From assembly GCA_002338565.1 (NCBI GenBank), contig DDIN01000001.1:1-64000 (forward strand): DNA of 64,000 nucleotides, read 5' to 3'. Every line of letters begins with the position of its first letter. Position 1 is the stretch's first letter. This stretch comes from Hyphomonadaceae bacterium UBA1849 (GTDB taxonomy: Bacteria > Pseudomonadota > Alphaproteobacteria > Caulobacterales > Hyphomonadaceae). A program made the translations under genes and the position numbers. Below the pieces are notes generated by a model. That model was not told where the DNA came from and searched no databases. It was given only the letters and a program-made list of their open reading frames with translations. Below are positions 33,782 through 42,499 of the stretch, piece by piece.

Positions 33782-34462
33782 ACGTTCCAATTTTCTAAGA
33801 AGGCGTTTCTCACCCGCGAGGAACGCCTTCCAATAACGCCAACGCCGAATCAGAGCATGAGCTTCAGCTTTGCGCTCCCAATCTGCTGCAAATTCCAGCA
33901 AGCACATCCACGGCCAGCGGGCGTCATTTTTTTCCTGCAAGCACTGTTTAAGCCCGTTCAGACTTTCGCGGTCTGGCGCTCCCGCATTGGCCGTCTGGAA
34001 ATAGCGACCCAAAAGGTTTGCGCACCCGCTCTCTTCGGTTTCAGTGTCATTCATCAAAAGCCGAAAGAGCGCCCCGCCATAGTCGGGCTCGTCACCCGCA
34101 ATGACGTCGTCATACGCATTGATGAGATCCAGAATGCGCTGGGGGTCCTCTCTGTGATCCAGGAGCAGACCTTCAAGCGACAGAGCTGGATCAGTTTGCT
34201 GCGTTTCTTTTCCGGCCGGAATGTTTTCAATTTCGTCGCGCCACCACTGCAACCTGATCTGCGCAACCATCGCCTCACTGATCGTCGTCGCGATGCGATG
34301 AAACTCTCCATCCAGACAAAGAATCATCAAAGAACGCTGACGTTGCCCAGATTCAAGGAACCCGGTCGCCAACCAGATCGTTTGGTGACTATGTCGGGCA
34401 AAAGAATTCAAACTTTTGAAGAAATCTGGACTTTTACGCTTGGTCTCAGGCATGACGATCAC
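33776..34462 (-). CDS. Squalene/phytoene-synthase-like protein lacking Asp-rich motifs
   Basis: 228 residues, all-helical. The RLQWWRDEIE segment (about 70-79) is the family mark shared with NDUFAF6-type proteins and with the first helix of head-to-head prenyl synthases. Active synthases carry two DxxxD motifs that bind Mg-diphosphate; I find neither at the expected places (only DDVIAGDEPDYGG near 118). So this is probably not a carotenoid or hopanoid synthase but a NDUFAF6-like protein; the mitochondrial relative is a complex I assembly factor. The start is GTG at 34462 (GGGA 4 bp upstream) or ATG at 34453. Confidence 0.78.
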   Translation of the reverse strand: MIVMPETKRKSPDFFKSLNSFARHSHQTIWLATGFLESGQRQRSLMILCLDGEFHRIATTISEAMVAQIRLQWWRDEIENIPAGKETQQTDPALSLEGLLLDHREDPQRILDLINAYDDVIAGDEPDYGGALFRLLMNDTETEESGCANLLGRYFQTANAGAPDRESLNGLKQCLQEKNDARWPWMCLLEFAADWERKAEAHALIRRWRYWKAFLAGEKRLLRKLERL

Positions 34463-34521
34463 AATATCCCATTGGAGTCATTTCTGACACACCAACTCGG
34501 TTAATAGAAGAGGAGTTAAAC

Positions 34522-35124
34522 ATGGCTTTCGACCTTCCAAGCCTTCCATACGACCGTGGTGCACTCGCGCCACATATTTCAGAGGAAACTCTGAACTTCC
34601 ACTACGGGAAGCACCATCAGGCTTACGTCACGAACCTCAACAAGCTCGTTGAAGGTGGTCCGCTTGCTGACGCTTCTCTGGAAGAAGTGATTCAGGACGC
34701 GGCAAGTGACGCCTCTAAAGCTGGCGTCTTCAACAACGCGGCTCAGGTCTGGAATCACACATTCTACTGGCACTCCATGAAGCCAGCTGGTGGCGGCGCT
34801 CCTACTGGTAAGATCGCTGAACTCATTGATCGTGACTTTGGCTCTTACGACGCATTCAAAGAGTCTTTCGCGACAGCAGGCGCAACACAGTTCGGTTCAG
34901 GCTGGGCATGGCTGGTGCTTGCAAACGGCAAGCTCGAAGTACGCAAAACGCCAAACGCAGAAACTCCGCTGACAGAAGACGGTGTTACGCCGCTTCTCAC
35001 AATGGACGTTTGGGAACACGCTTACTATCTGGACTTCCAGAATGCGCGTCCTGCTTACATTGAGACATTCCTCAGCGAACTCGTGAACTGGGATTTTGCA
35101 AACCAGAACCTCGCTGACGCGTAA
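34522..35124 (+). CDS. sodB: Fe-type superoxide dismutase
   Basis: 200 residues, cytoplasmic dismutation of superoxide. Metal ligands are visible in LNFHYGKHHQAYV (His near 27), WNHTFYWHS (His near 75) and DVWEHAYYLDF (Asp and His near 160). GATQFGSGWAWL is closer to Fe- than to Mn-enzymes, though metal choice cannot be proven from sequence. The ATG follows AGAGGAG with 7-bp spacing. A single-gene unit closed by the terminator at 35147. Confidence 0.96.
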   Translation: MAFDLPSLPYDRGALAPHISEETLNFHYGKHHQAYVTNLNKLVEGGPLADASLEEVIQDAASDASKAGVFNNAAQVWNHTFYWHSMKPAGGGAPTGKIAELIDRDFGSYDAFKESFATAGATQFGSGWAWLVLANGKLEVRKTPNAETPLTEDGVTPLLTMDVWEHAYYLDFQNARPAYIETFLSELVNWDFANQNLADA

Positions 35125-35146
35125 GTCTGACAAGCAGCTTTAAAAC

Positions 35147-35177
35147 AAAACCCCGCCAGTTGCCTGGCGGGGTTTTT
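35147..35177. terminator. Bidirectional terminator, sodB / secF
   Basis: Perfect 13-bp stem AAAACCCCGCCAG / CTGGCGGGGTTTT with loop TTGC (35147-35176), T-tract on both strands. It serves sodB from the left and secF from the right. Confidence 0.93.
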
Positions 35178-35198
35178 ATTTATCAACTCATCAGCCCA

Positions 35199-36221
35199 TC
35201 AGGACTTGGAGAAAATCTCGTCCGCGCTCTGCAGCTTTTCCGGATCACGGGTAAGACCGGTGTGCAGAAGAAGCGCTGAAGCGATAAAGATCGAAGAATA
35301 CGTACCGATAACAACACCCCAGATCAGAGCAAACGAGAAGCCACGAAGAACCTCTCCGCCAAGTACGTAGATCGAGATCAACGCCAGAAGCGTCGTACCG
35401 GACGTCAGCAAGGTTCTGGACAAGGTCTTGTTCAGAGACAGATTGATCACATCCTTGAGCGGCATCTTCTTGTATTTCCGCAGCTCTTCGCGAACGCGGT
35501 CATACACAACAACCGTGTCGTTCATAGAGTAACCAATAATCGTCAGAAGCGCGGCAATCGTCGTCAGGTCGAAATCGATCTGGAGAAGCGAGAACACTCC
35601 TACAGTCAGAATGACGTCGTGCAGCAGGGCCATAACCGCGCCTACTGAGAACGCGATCTGGAAGCGGAACCAGATATAGGCCAGCATAAAGATGAGAGAG
35701 ACAGCGAGAGCCGTGATACCGGCTTGCAGCAGCTCATTGGATACGCGTGGGCCGACGCTGTCGCGACGAAGGATTTCCCAGTCACGTTCTTCAGCGTCAC
35801 TGTGGGGATAAGCGGCCTCAAGAGCGTCGATAAAACGCTGAGCCTCGTCGATTTCCTGATCAGTCGCAGCAGTTTCATCTGCATTGGTATCTGCGTCTGC
35901 AGCCACTTCATCTTCATCAGGAAGTGCAGCTCGGATAACAAATGTTTCCTCAGCGTTGGCACCGGTGCCGCTCGCCTCAGTGATATTCGGCGCCTTGAGC
36001 TCAAGCTCGTTTGCCAGCGCTCGGATATCTTCGATCTCCGCACCTTCGGGTTTTGTGATTTCCACAAGCATGCCGCCTGCGAAGTCGATACCGAAGTTCA
36101 GGCCTTTCATAGGGATGAGAATAACCGATGCAGCCAGAGCCACGGCAGACAAAGCGAATGCGAACATTCGGACCGACATAAAGTCGACTTTACCCTCAAT
36201 CGGAAGACGTTTCATAAGCAT
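35199..36221 (-). CDS. secF: Protein translocase subunit SecF
   Basis: 340 residues, six membrane spans; partner of SecD in proton-driven pulling of exported proteins. The first helix is followed by the conserved GIDFAGGMLVEI (about 44-55), and the C-terminal half has SMNDTVVVYDRVREELR and RTLLTSGTTLLALISIY. An acidic insertion (residues about 102-126, rich in Asp, Glu, Ala, Thr) sits in the periplasmic domain and is longer than I expect for SecF. The start is set at 36221, before KRLPIEGKVDF; the longer frame would overlap secD. It is 10 bp downstream of secD. Confidence 0.96.
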   Translation of the reverse strand: MLMKRLPIEGKVDFMSVRMFAFALSAVALAASVILIPMKGLNFGIDFAGGMLVEITKPEGAEIEDIRALANELELKAPNITEASGTGANAEETFVIRAALPDEDEVAADADTNADETAATDQEIDEAQRFIDALEAAYPHSDAEERDWEILRRDSVGPRVSNELLQAGITALAVSLIFMLAYIWFRFQIAFSVGAVMALLHDVILTVGVFSLLQIDFDLTTIAALLTIIGYSMNDTVVVYDRVREELRKYKKMPLKDVINLSLNKTLSRTLLTSGTTLLALISIYVLGGEVLRGFSFALIWGVVIGTYSSIFIASALLLHTGLTRDPEKLQSADEIFSKS

Positions 36222-36231
36222 GTCAGGTCTC

Positions 36232-37839
36232 CTACATTGGCAGCTTGGTTGGGCGTGTCGCACGAAGCCAGATCACAGAGAACCAGCGTGTCAGAACGAA
36301 AGCCGTAAAGACGGACGTGAAAATACCGATCGCAAGCGTCACCGCGAAGCCTTTCACAGGGCCAGAGCCCAGCGTGTAGAGGACCGAGGCAGCGAGAAGC
36401 GTTGTGATATTCGCATCAAGAATCGTAGACAGAGCCTGCTGGTACCCTGATTCAATTGCAGAGATCGGCTTTCGTCCGTTTCGGGATTCCTCACGAATAC
36501 GTTCGAACACCAGAACGTTCGCATCGACCGCCATACCAATTGTCAGAATGATGCCGGCAATGCCCGGAAGGGTCAGCGTCGCGCCGAGACCAGAAAGTGC
36601 TCCAAAGATCAACAGAATGTTCACGATCAGCGATCCAACGGCAAAGATGCCGAACAGACCGTACGCAATGAGCATGAAGATCGCGACGAGGATGAGGCCA
36701 ATGATGGAGGCAAGCGCACCAGCTTCAATCGAATCCTGACCAAGCGTTGGGCCAACCACACGTACACTCTCAACATTTACCTGCGCAGGAAGAGCACCCG
36801 CCTGAATGACCGTTGCCAGTTCACGTGCGGATTCGACGGTGAAAGAACCTTCGATGAAACCGGACCCTTGAATGATAGCGCTGTTAATCCGCGGGGCAGA
36901 CTGTACAGCATCATCCAGCAGAATTGCGAAACGTCGACCACGGTTCTGGGATGTCGCCTCACCAAACAGACGCGCGCCGGTCGTGTTAAACGTGAAGTTC
37001 ACGATTGGCTGATTGTTCTCAGGGTGGAAGCCCTGACTGGAACTGCGAACCATGTCGCCTTCAATAATCGGATCCGCTTCGAGAAGCAGAGTTTCTCCGG
37101 TGACGGATTGTCTGATGATATTGCCTACACGCGGCTGACCTGTGCGCAGCGCTTCGTTCAGTGCGTTCTGGTCTTCGACCACAAGATTGAAGGTCAGAAC
37201 ACCCGGCTGTTCGATGACACGAATAAGGCGTTCTGGATCACTCTCACCCGGCGCCTCAACGATGATGTCTGACTCGCCTGAAGGCTGAACCAGAATCTCA
37301 CCAAGACCATCCGGGTCAAGACGTGGACCGAGCTTTGAAACAGTCTGGCGGGTCGCTTCCGCCATAATCTCTTCCACACGCTGCGGCGTGAAGCTGATTT
37401 CGATCTCGCCATTACCGACCTGAGAGACCTCGATGCTCGGTGCACCAAGCGGCCCCCCGATAGGCTGGTTCATTTCACGCATAAGCGCGATTGCGCGATC
37501 GGACATTGAGTTGTCACGCAGACGGAAACGCACAGCGTCATCTTCCACGCGAAGAGCCGTATAGGAAATACGGTTATCGCCGCGCGTTGTCTGAAGTTTC
37601 GCGCGCGCCTCACGCAGCAGATCGTTCAGCTGCTTTGTGACCGATTGCTCGGCATCAACAGACAAGAGCAGCGATACCCCGCCCCGAAGGTCCAGACCAA
37701 GGTTAGCTGGCGAAGAAGGCAGGAAACTCGGAATGCTCTCGCGCTGGTCTTCATTGAGAACGTTTGGCAAAGCAAACAGTGCTCCGAAAACCGACACAAA
37801 GAGGATCAGTGCGACCTTCCAGGGTGGGAATTGTAACAT
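36232..37839 (-). CDS. secD: Protein translocase subunit SecD
   Basis: 535 residues with one N-terminal helix, a large periplasmic region (about 30-350) and five C-terminal helices. Conserved LGLDLRGGVSLLL (about 48-60), FTGGARLFGEAT-like block, and the D4-type segment GIAGIILTIGMAVDANVLVFERIREE. It acts with SecF and YajC at SecYEG. The order yajC-secD-secF on the minus strand is the usual operon, promoter at 38222. Confidence 0.97.
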   Translation of the reverse strand: MLQFPPWKVALILFVSVFGALFALPNVLNEDQRESIPSFLPSSPANLGLDLRGGVSLLLSVDAEQSVTKQLNDLLREARAKLQTTRGDNRISYTALRVEDDAVRFRLRDNSMSDRAIALMREMNQPIGGPLGAPSIEVSQVGNGEIEISFTPQRVEEIMAEATRQTVSKLGPRLDPDGLGEILVQPSGESDIIVEAPGESDPERLIRVIEQPGVLTFNLVVEDQNALNEALRTGQPRVGNIIRQSVTGETLLLEADPIIEGDMVRSSSQGFHPENNQPIVNFTFNTTGARLFGEATSQNRGRRFAILLDDAVQSAPRINSAIIQGSGFIEGSFTVESARELATVIQAGALPAQVNVESVRVVGPTLGQDSIEAGALASIIGLILVAIFMLIAYGLFGIFAVGSLIVNILLIFGALSGLGATLTLPGIAGIILTIGMAVDANVLVFERIREESRNGRKPISAIESGYQQALSTILDANITTLLAASVLYTLGSGPVKGFAVTLAIGIFTSVFTAFVLTRWFSVIWLRATRPTKLPM

Positions 37840-37854
37840 TGGAAAACCTGTATC

Positions 37855-38187
37855 TTAGTCGTTTGCAGGTGTGTCTGCAGCGCTCTTATCGCGTACGTCG
37901 ATAACCATCTGACGCAGAACAGTCACTTCAGTCGAACCGAGGTTCAGAACGACTTCGCTGTCGTTGATTTTGACAATTTTACCGACGAGGCCGCCAGACG
38001 TCACAACGCGGTCGTTCTTTTTCAGGTTGCTGAGCATTTCCTGATGTTTCTTGCGTTGTTGCTGCTGCGGACGGATCAGCAGGAAGTACATGATTGCGGC
38101 CATGGCACCAAACGGAAGCACGAGGCCCGTTAGGATGTTGCCAGCGCCATCAGCTGCTTGCGCGAATAGAATAAGTGAATCGGTCAT
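37855..38187 (-). CDS. yajC: Sec translocon accessory protein YajC
   Basis: 110 residues. One membrane helix near residues 17-40 containing FLLIRPQQQQRKKHQ, the YajC signature, and a soluble C-terminal domain with DRVVTSGGLVGKI. The start at 38187 (MTDSLILFAQA) fits the family better than one four codons upstream. First gene of yajC-secD-secF. A pcm gene lies upstream; the metallopeptidase gene I recall often seeing near pcm is absent. Confidence 0.95.
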   Translation of the reverse strand: MTDSLILFAQAADGAGNILTGLVLPFGAMAAIMYFLLIRPQQQQRKKHQEMLSNLKKNDRVVTSGGLVGKIVKINDSEVVLNLGSTEVTVLRQMVIDVRDKSAADTPAND

Positions 38188-38221
38188 TAGACGGTCCATT
38201 AAGAGTTACATCAGACGCGAG

Positions 38222-38250
38222 GCTATACTTGGGCGCCCCGCATTTTGCAA
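38222..38250 (-). promoter_or_regulatory. Putative yajC-secDF promoter
   Basis: Minus strand TTGCAA (38250-38245), 17 bp, TATAGC (38227-38222), 35 bp before the yajC start. Good match with correct spacing. Confidence 0.6.
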
Positions 38251-38270
38251 ACAAGAGGTAATCGCCACCT

Positions 38271-38939
38271 CTATAATTCCTTGGCGGCGCCCTCCACGAG
38301 GTGAAGAAAGTTCGAAAGACCAACCGCGTCAGAAGAAATCTTGCCCGATTTGTCCTTGCGATATCGCATGAGACGCTGATCTTCGTTTGTGCCCACTGGC
38401 ATGATCAGCATGCCGCCCGCCTTTAGCTGGTCGAGCCAGACTTGCGGAACTTCCTCCAGCGCGCACGTCGCGACGATACGATCAAACGGCGCAGATGCCG
38501 GCCAGCCAAGCGCACCATCGCTACATTGCGAGATGATGTTCGTAAGCCCGAGTTTGTCAAACCGCTGCTTCGCAGCTTCAACCAGCGTCCTGTAACGATC
38601 AACCGTATTGATTCGGCGCGCCAGTCGGGAAATCAAAGCTGTCAGATAGCCACTGCCCGTGCCGATCTCCAGAATCGTGCAGGACCGGTCTTTTCCGAGC
38701 TCAAGCGAGTAAATAATCGTCGCCACGTCGGAAGGACGTGAAATGGTCTGACCACAGGCAATCGGTAGTGCGACATCGTCATAGGCGTATTCTTCGAACT
38801 CGGGATCGACGAATTGTTCGCGAGGAAGCGTTTCGATGGCATTGAGCAAATCGTTATCGGTGATACCCGAACGACGAAGCTCGAGTATCAGTCGCATTTT
38901 GCGAAATGGATCGTGCTCAGCCTCAGACACTCTCGTCAC
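38271..38939 (-). CDS. pcm: Protein-L-isoaspartate O-methyltransferase
   Basis: 222 residues. Repairs isoaspartyl damage by SAM-dependent methylation. Motifs: CGQTISRPSDVATI with the catalytic Thr/Ser region (about 63-76), SAM site LEIGTGSGYLTAL, and a C-terminal MLIMPVG. The start is a GTG at 38939 overlapping the surE stop as TAGTG. Part of serS-surE-pcm. A divergent paralogue is present at 55819. Confidence 0.95.
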   Translation of the reverse strand: MTRVSEAEHDPFRKMRLILELRRSGITDNDLLNAIETLPREQFVDPEFEEYAYDDVALPIACGQTISRPSDVATIIYSLELGKDRSCTILEIGTGSGYLTALISRLARRINTVDRYRTLVEAAKQRFDKLGLTNIISQCSDGALGWPASAPFDRIVATCALEEVPQVWLDQLKAGGMLIMPVGTNEDQRLMRYRKDKSGKISSDAVGLSNFLHLVEGAAKEL

Positions 38940-39712
38940 TACTTCCCGATATCACCCAGTTCCGCCCTGAAAGACTGTAGAGTGTTTTCATGGGTAAGGT
39001 CTACATGCAAAGGCGTGATGGACACCCTGCCCTCATAAATCGTCTTGAGATCGGTTCCATCAGCGGGATCCGACAGCTTGCCCCGATAGCCGATCCAGAA
39101 ATAGCTATCGCCGCGCAAGTCGAGCCGCTGCTCGGCATGGACGATATTTTCGTCACGGAACCCCTGACGGGTAACCTCAACGCCCGTAACAGCATCTGGT
39201 GCACGGTCAGGGAAATTCACATTCACCACGACATTGTCAGCCCATGTCATATCCACAAGCCGCTTGAGAACTTTACTGCCCCAATGACGAGCGGTTTCCC
39301 ATGGCAGAGAGCCCGGAGCCTGGAAGCCACGCGACTGACTAAAGGCGATAGATCTCACGCCATGCTGCATACCACACATGGCAGCAGCAATTGTACCGGA
39401 ATAGCTCGTATCCTCAGCGATGTTTTGCCCGCGGTTGACGCCTGAAAGGATCAGATCAGGCTTCTGATCGCCCATCAGCTCGAGCAAGCCTAGCAAAACA
39501 CAGTCGGTAGGCGTGCCACGAACCGCGAACGTCTTGTCGTCAAGATTTCGAACGCGAATCGGATCGGTAAGCGTCATTGCGCGCGACTTGCCGGATTGTT
39601 CCACCTCTGGCGCAATGATCCAGATATCGTCCGAAACGGTTCGGGCGACATCCTCAAGCACTTTCAGGCCTTCAGCGTGAATGCCGTCATCGTTCGTTAG
39701 AAGAATACGCAT
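38939..39712 (-). CDS. surE: 5'/3'-nucleotidase SurE
   Basis: 257 residues. Metal-dependent nucleotidase linked to stationary-phase survival. Metal ligands and motif: LLTNDDGIHAEG (residues 4-15), the SGKSRAMTL block, SGVNRGQNIAEDTSYSGT and the C-terminal TPLHVDLTHE. Overlaps serS as TAATG and pcm as TAGTG, so the three genes are translationally coupled. Confidence 0.96.
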   Translation of the reverse strand: MRILLTNDDGIHAEGLKVLEDVARTVSDDIWIIAPEVEQSGKSRAMTLTDPIRVRNLDDKTFAVRGTPTDCVLLGLLELMGDQKPDLILSGVNRGQNIAEDTSYSGTIAAAMCGMQHGVRSIAFSQSRGFQAPGSLPWETARHWGSKVLKRLVDMTWADNVVVNVNFPDRAPDAVTGVEVTRQGFRDENIVHAEQRLDLRGDSYFWIGYRGKLSDPADGTDLKTIYEGRVSITPLHVDLTHENTLQSFRAELGDIGK

Positions 39713-41031
39713 TACGAAACGGACTCAATCTTCTCGAGACCACGAAGATATGGGCGCAGAACCTCAGGTACGGTGATGCTGCCATCTTCGTTCTGATAGT
39801 TTTCAATCACTGCCACCAGTGTGCGACCGACCGCGAGACCAGACCCGTTGAGCGTATGAACAAACTCCGGCTTCTTAGCGTCTTTCCGTTTGAACTTCGC
39901 ATCCATACGGCGCGCCTGGAAGTCACCGCACGTAGAGCAGGACGAGATTTCCCGGTACGTGTCCTGGCTCGGGAGCCAGACTTCAAGGTCATAAGTACGA
40001 CGCGCGCCAAATCCCATATCGCCGGTCGACAGCTTCATCACGCGATACGGAAGCTCAAGTTTTTGCAGAACCGCTTCAGCGCAGCCTGTCATACGCTCGA
40101 GCTCAGCATCGCTGTCTTCAGGCATCGTAACAGACACCAACTCAACCTTATTGAACTGGTGAAGACGGATCATGCCTTTTGTATCACGGCCGGCACTGCC
40201 CGCTTCAGAGCGGAAACACGGCGTGTGTGCGGTCATACGAAGCGGCAGTTGATCTTCCGCCATAATCGTTTCGCGTACGAGGTTTGTCAGCGAGACCTCA
40301 GCTGTCGGGATCAGATAGTGACCCGCAGTGGTCAAGAAGAGGTCTTCGCCAAACTTTGGCAACTGTCCTGTGCCCACAAGTGCGCGGTCCTGCACCAGCA
40401 ATGGCGGGCTAACCTCAGTATAGCCTTTCGTCTCTGTTTGAAGGTCGAGCATGAATGCCGCAAGCGCGCGCTCCAGCTTCGCCATCGGTCCTTTCAGCGC
40501 TACAAAACGCGAACCGGACATGGCGACAGCCGCTTCGAAATCCATCTGCGCGCCAGTCGCGCCAGCTTTCAGATTTTCGCCAACGACGTCATGAGACTTT
40601 GGTTCAAATGATAGTTTGGTCGGTTCGCCCCAGCGACGCACTTCTTCGTTCTGCTCTTCGCCCTCACCAAGCGGAACATCTTCATACGGCAGGTTCGGTA
40701 GAGACATGAGAATGCCATCGCGGACATTCTGCGCGTCTTCTTCCGCGGCACCCGCTTTTTCAATCGTAGCCTTGGCATCAGCAACCGCAGCCATAAGGCG
40801 TTGAGCTTCGGCCTCATCGCCAGTCGCTTTAGCTTTACCGATCAGCTTTGAAGACTGGTTACGGATTTGCTCGGCTTCCTGTTTTTGCGCGACTGCAGCG
40901 CGCACATCAGCATCGAGCTTCAGGATTTTTTCCGACCAGCTGGACGCGTCGTCAGGCGCTGCAAAATAGCGGCGCGCCATCGCATCATCAAAAGCCGTCG
41001 GGTTATCGCGAATAAAACGGATATCGTGCAT
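39712..41031 (-). CDS. serS: Seryl-tRNA synthetase
   Basis: 439 residues, class II synthetase for tRNA-Ser (and tRNA-Sec if present). N-terminal coiled-coil arm (about 30-105) with many Ala/Glu/Lys; motif 2 around TPCFRSEAGSAGRDTKGMIR; motif 3 GSGLAVGRTLVAVIENYQ. Length and motifs are normal. It sits 53 bp downstream of tatC and starts the serS-surE-pcm set. Confidence 0.97.
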   Translation of the reverse strand: MHDIRFIRDNPTAFDDAMARRYFAAPDDASSWSEKILKLDADVRAAVAQKQEAEQIRNQSSKLIGKAKATGDEAEAQRLMAAVADAKATIEKAGAAEEDAQNVRDGILMSLPNLPYEDVPLGEGEEQNEEVRRWGEPTKLSFEPKSHDVVGENLKAGATGAQMDFEAAVAMSGSRFVALKGPMAKLERALAAFMLDLQTETKGYTEVSPPLLVQDRALVGTGQLPKFGEDLFLTTAGHYLIPTAEVSLTNLVRETIMAEDQLPLRMTAHTPCFRSEAGSAGRDTKGMIRLHQFNKVELVSVTMPEDSDAELERMTGCAEAVLQKLELPYRVMKLSTGDMGFGARRTYDLEVWLPSQDTYREISSCSTCGDFQARRMDAKFKRKDAKKPEFVHTLNGSGLAVGRTLVAVIENYQNEDGSITVPEVLRPYLRGLEKIESVS

Positions 41032-41084
41032 GGAATCTGCCCTGTTGAATTGGGAGGTTGCTTAACGCCATGCGCAGCTCAGGT

Positions 41085-41927
41085 CTACTGGGCTGCGTTG
41101 CGTTCTTCCTCTTCACGATCACGCGCACGTTCAATCAGGACCACGCACCAGATCGAGATCTCATAAAGAATGGCCACTGGCACAGCCAGCATCACCTGAG
41201 AGATGATATCAGGCGGTGTAAAAAAGGCTGCAAAGGCAAGGATGCCGACAACCGCATATTTGCGTCCGCTTTTAAGCGTATCTGATGACACGAGATCGGC
41301 TTTGCCCAGCAGACTCACAATAACAGGAAGCTGGAATGACAGGCCAAACGCGAGCATCAGCGCCATTACGAGAGACAGATATTCTGAAACCCGAATTTGG
41401 GATTCGATAGCCGCAATGCCCTCGCCTCCCATCTGTTGAAAGCTCAGGGCAAAACGCGAGACGAGCGGCAGCATGATGAAATAAACAAACAGTGCGCCAA
41501 TCGTGAACAGTAACGGCGCCGCCACGAGGAACGGGAGAAACGCCCCACGTTCATTCTTGTACAAGCCCGGAGCAACGAAGGCATAGAGCTGCCAGGCAAT
41601 GAACGGGAACGCTAGGAACAAACCAGAGAACAGTGACAATTTCAGTTGCGCGAAAAACACCTCCAACGGACCGGTATAGATCAGACGGAAGTCGGCATCG
41701 CCGCGTTCGAACTGGGCTTCACGCACCAGCGGAGACAATAGAAAATTATAGATCGGCTCTGCAAAGACAAAGCAGAGTATTCCAGCACCTGCCAGCGCCA
41801 CCATCGCCCAGATAAGGCGCGTGCGAAGTTCTTTCAGATGTTCAAGAAGCGGTGCGCTGGAATTTTCGACGTCGTCGTCAGCTTGAGCGGCGCTCTTATC
41901 AGGCTTGTCGTTCACCAGAGGTCTCAC
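41085..41927 (-). CDS. tatC: Twin-arginine translocase subunit TatC
   Basis: 280 residues, six membrane helices. Receptor for twin-arginine signal peptides. Family signature PLLEHLKELRTRLIW (about 27-41, with the conserved Glu) and FFAQLKLSLFSGLFLAFPFIAWQLYAFVAPGL. The start is GTG at 41927 (29-bp overlap with tatB) or GTG at 41915; either leaves the conserved core whole. Third gene of tatA-tatB-tatC. Confidence 0.96.
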   Translation of the reverse strand: MRPLVNDKPDKSAAQADDDVENSSAPLLEHLKELRTRLIWAMVALAGAGILCFVFAEPIYNFLLSPLVREAQFERGDADFRLIYTGPLEVFFAQLKLSLFSGLFLAFPFIAWQLYAFVAPGLYKNERGAFLPFLVAAPLLFTIGALFVYFIMLPLVSRFALSFQQMGGEGIAAIESQIRVSEYLSLVMALMLAFGLSFQLPVIVSLLGKADLVSSDTLKSGRKYAVVGILAFAAFFTPPDIISQVMLAVPVAILYEISIWCVVLIERARDREEEERNAAQ

Positions 41928-42216
41928 TGCTCATGACGGAAGAATTGATATCCCGCTCAGCGTCCTGCAGGTCGGTCACCGCCTGCTCCAGCTGATTATT
42001 TTTCTTCAGCGCTTCGATTTCCTGTCGCAACTCGTCAAGCTCCGCCTGACGCGCGATATCGTCAAAGGCGCCGCGGAACTCGTTCGCCATACGCTTCGCT
42101 TGCCCGACCCATTGACCAATACGCCGCATCATAAGCGGCAGGTCTTTTGGACCGACAACAATCAAGGCGATAATGCCGATAAGCAGAAATTCAGATAGAC
42201 CGAACTGTGGAAGCAT
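41899..42216 (-). CDS. tatB: Twin-arginine translocase subunit TatB
   Basis: 105 residues. One N-terminal helix (GLSEFLLIGIIALIVVGP, about 6-23), a conserved Pro hinge, then a long amphipathic helix rich in Arg, Glu and Gln that continues to about residue 90. Distinguished from TatA by the Glu in the helix and the length. It follows tatA by 17 bp and overlaps tatC. Confidence 0.93.
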   Translation of the reverse strand: MLPQFGLSEFLLIGIIALIVVGPKDLPLMMRRIGQWVGQAKRMANEFRGAFDDIARQAELDELRQEIEALKKNNQLEQAVTDLQDAERDINSSVMSSETSGERQA

Positions 42217-42233
42217 TGCAGATCAAAGCGCGC

Positions 42234-42431
42234 TTACGCTTTGTCTTTTTCCGGAGTTACGTTGATTGCATCCGGAGACGCGTCTTCGTCGTCGTCATCT
42301 TTCAGGCCGGAACGAAAGCTTTTGATGCCTTTCGCCATATCACCCATGATTGCAGAAATTTTTCCGCGACCGCCGAACAGCAGCAGAGCTACTGCAGCGA
42401 CAATCAAGAGCTGCATCCAACTTGGGGCCAT
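42234..42431 (-). CDS. tatA: Twin-arginine translocase subunit TatA
   Basis: 65 residues, forms the protein-conducting assembly. Short helix (WMQLLIVAAVALLLFG) followed by the Phe-Gly hinge FGGRGKI and an amphipathic helix MGDMAKGIKSFRSGL, then an acidic tail. Preceded by AGGAGTAAGGGAGAATT, a strong ribosome site. First of the tat genes, with its own putative promoter at 42456. Confidence 0.94.
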   Translation of the reverse strand: MAPSWMQLLIVAAVALLLFGGRGKISAIMGDMAKGIKSFRSGLKDDDDEDASPDAINVTPEKDKA

Positions 42432-42455
42432 AGTAATTCTCCCTTACTCCTGCTT

Positions 42456-42484
42456 AAAATAGACAGGAAGTGCCGTTAGGACAA
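42456..42484 (-). promoter_or_regulatory. Putative tatABC promoter
   Basis: Minus strand TTGTCC (42484-42479), 17 bp, TATTTT (42461-42456) in the scpB-tatA gap, 25 bp before the tatA start. Confidence 0.5.
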
Positions 42485-42499
42485 TGCACGTCAATGGAC

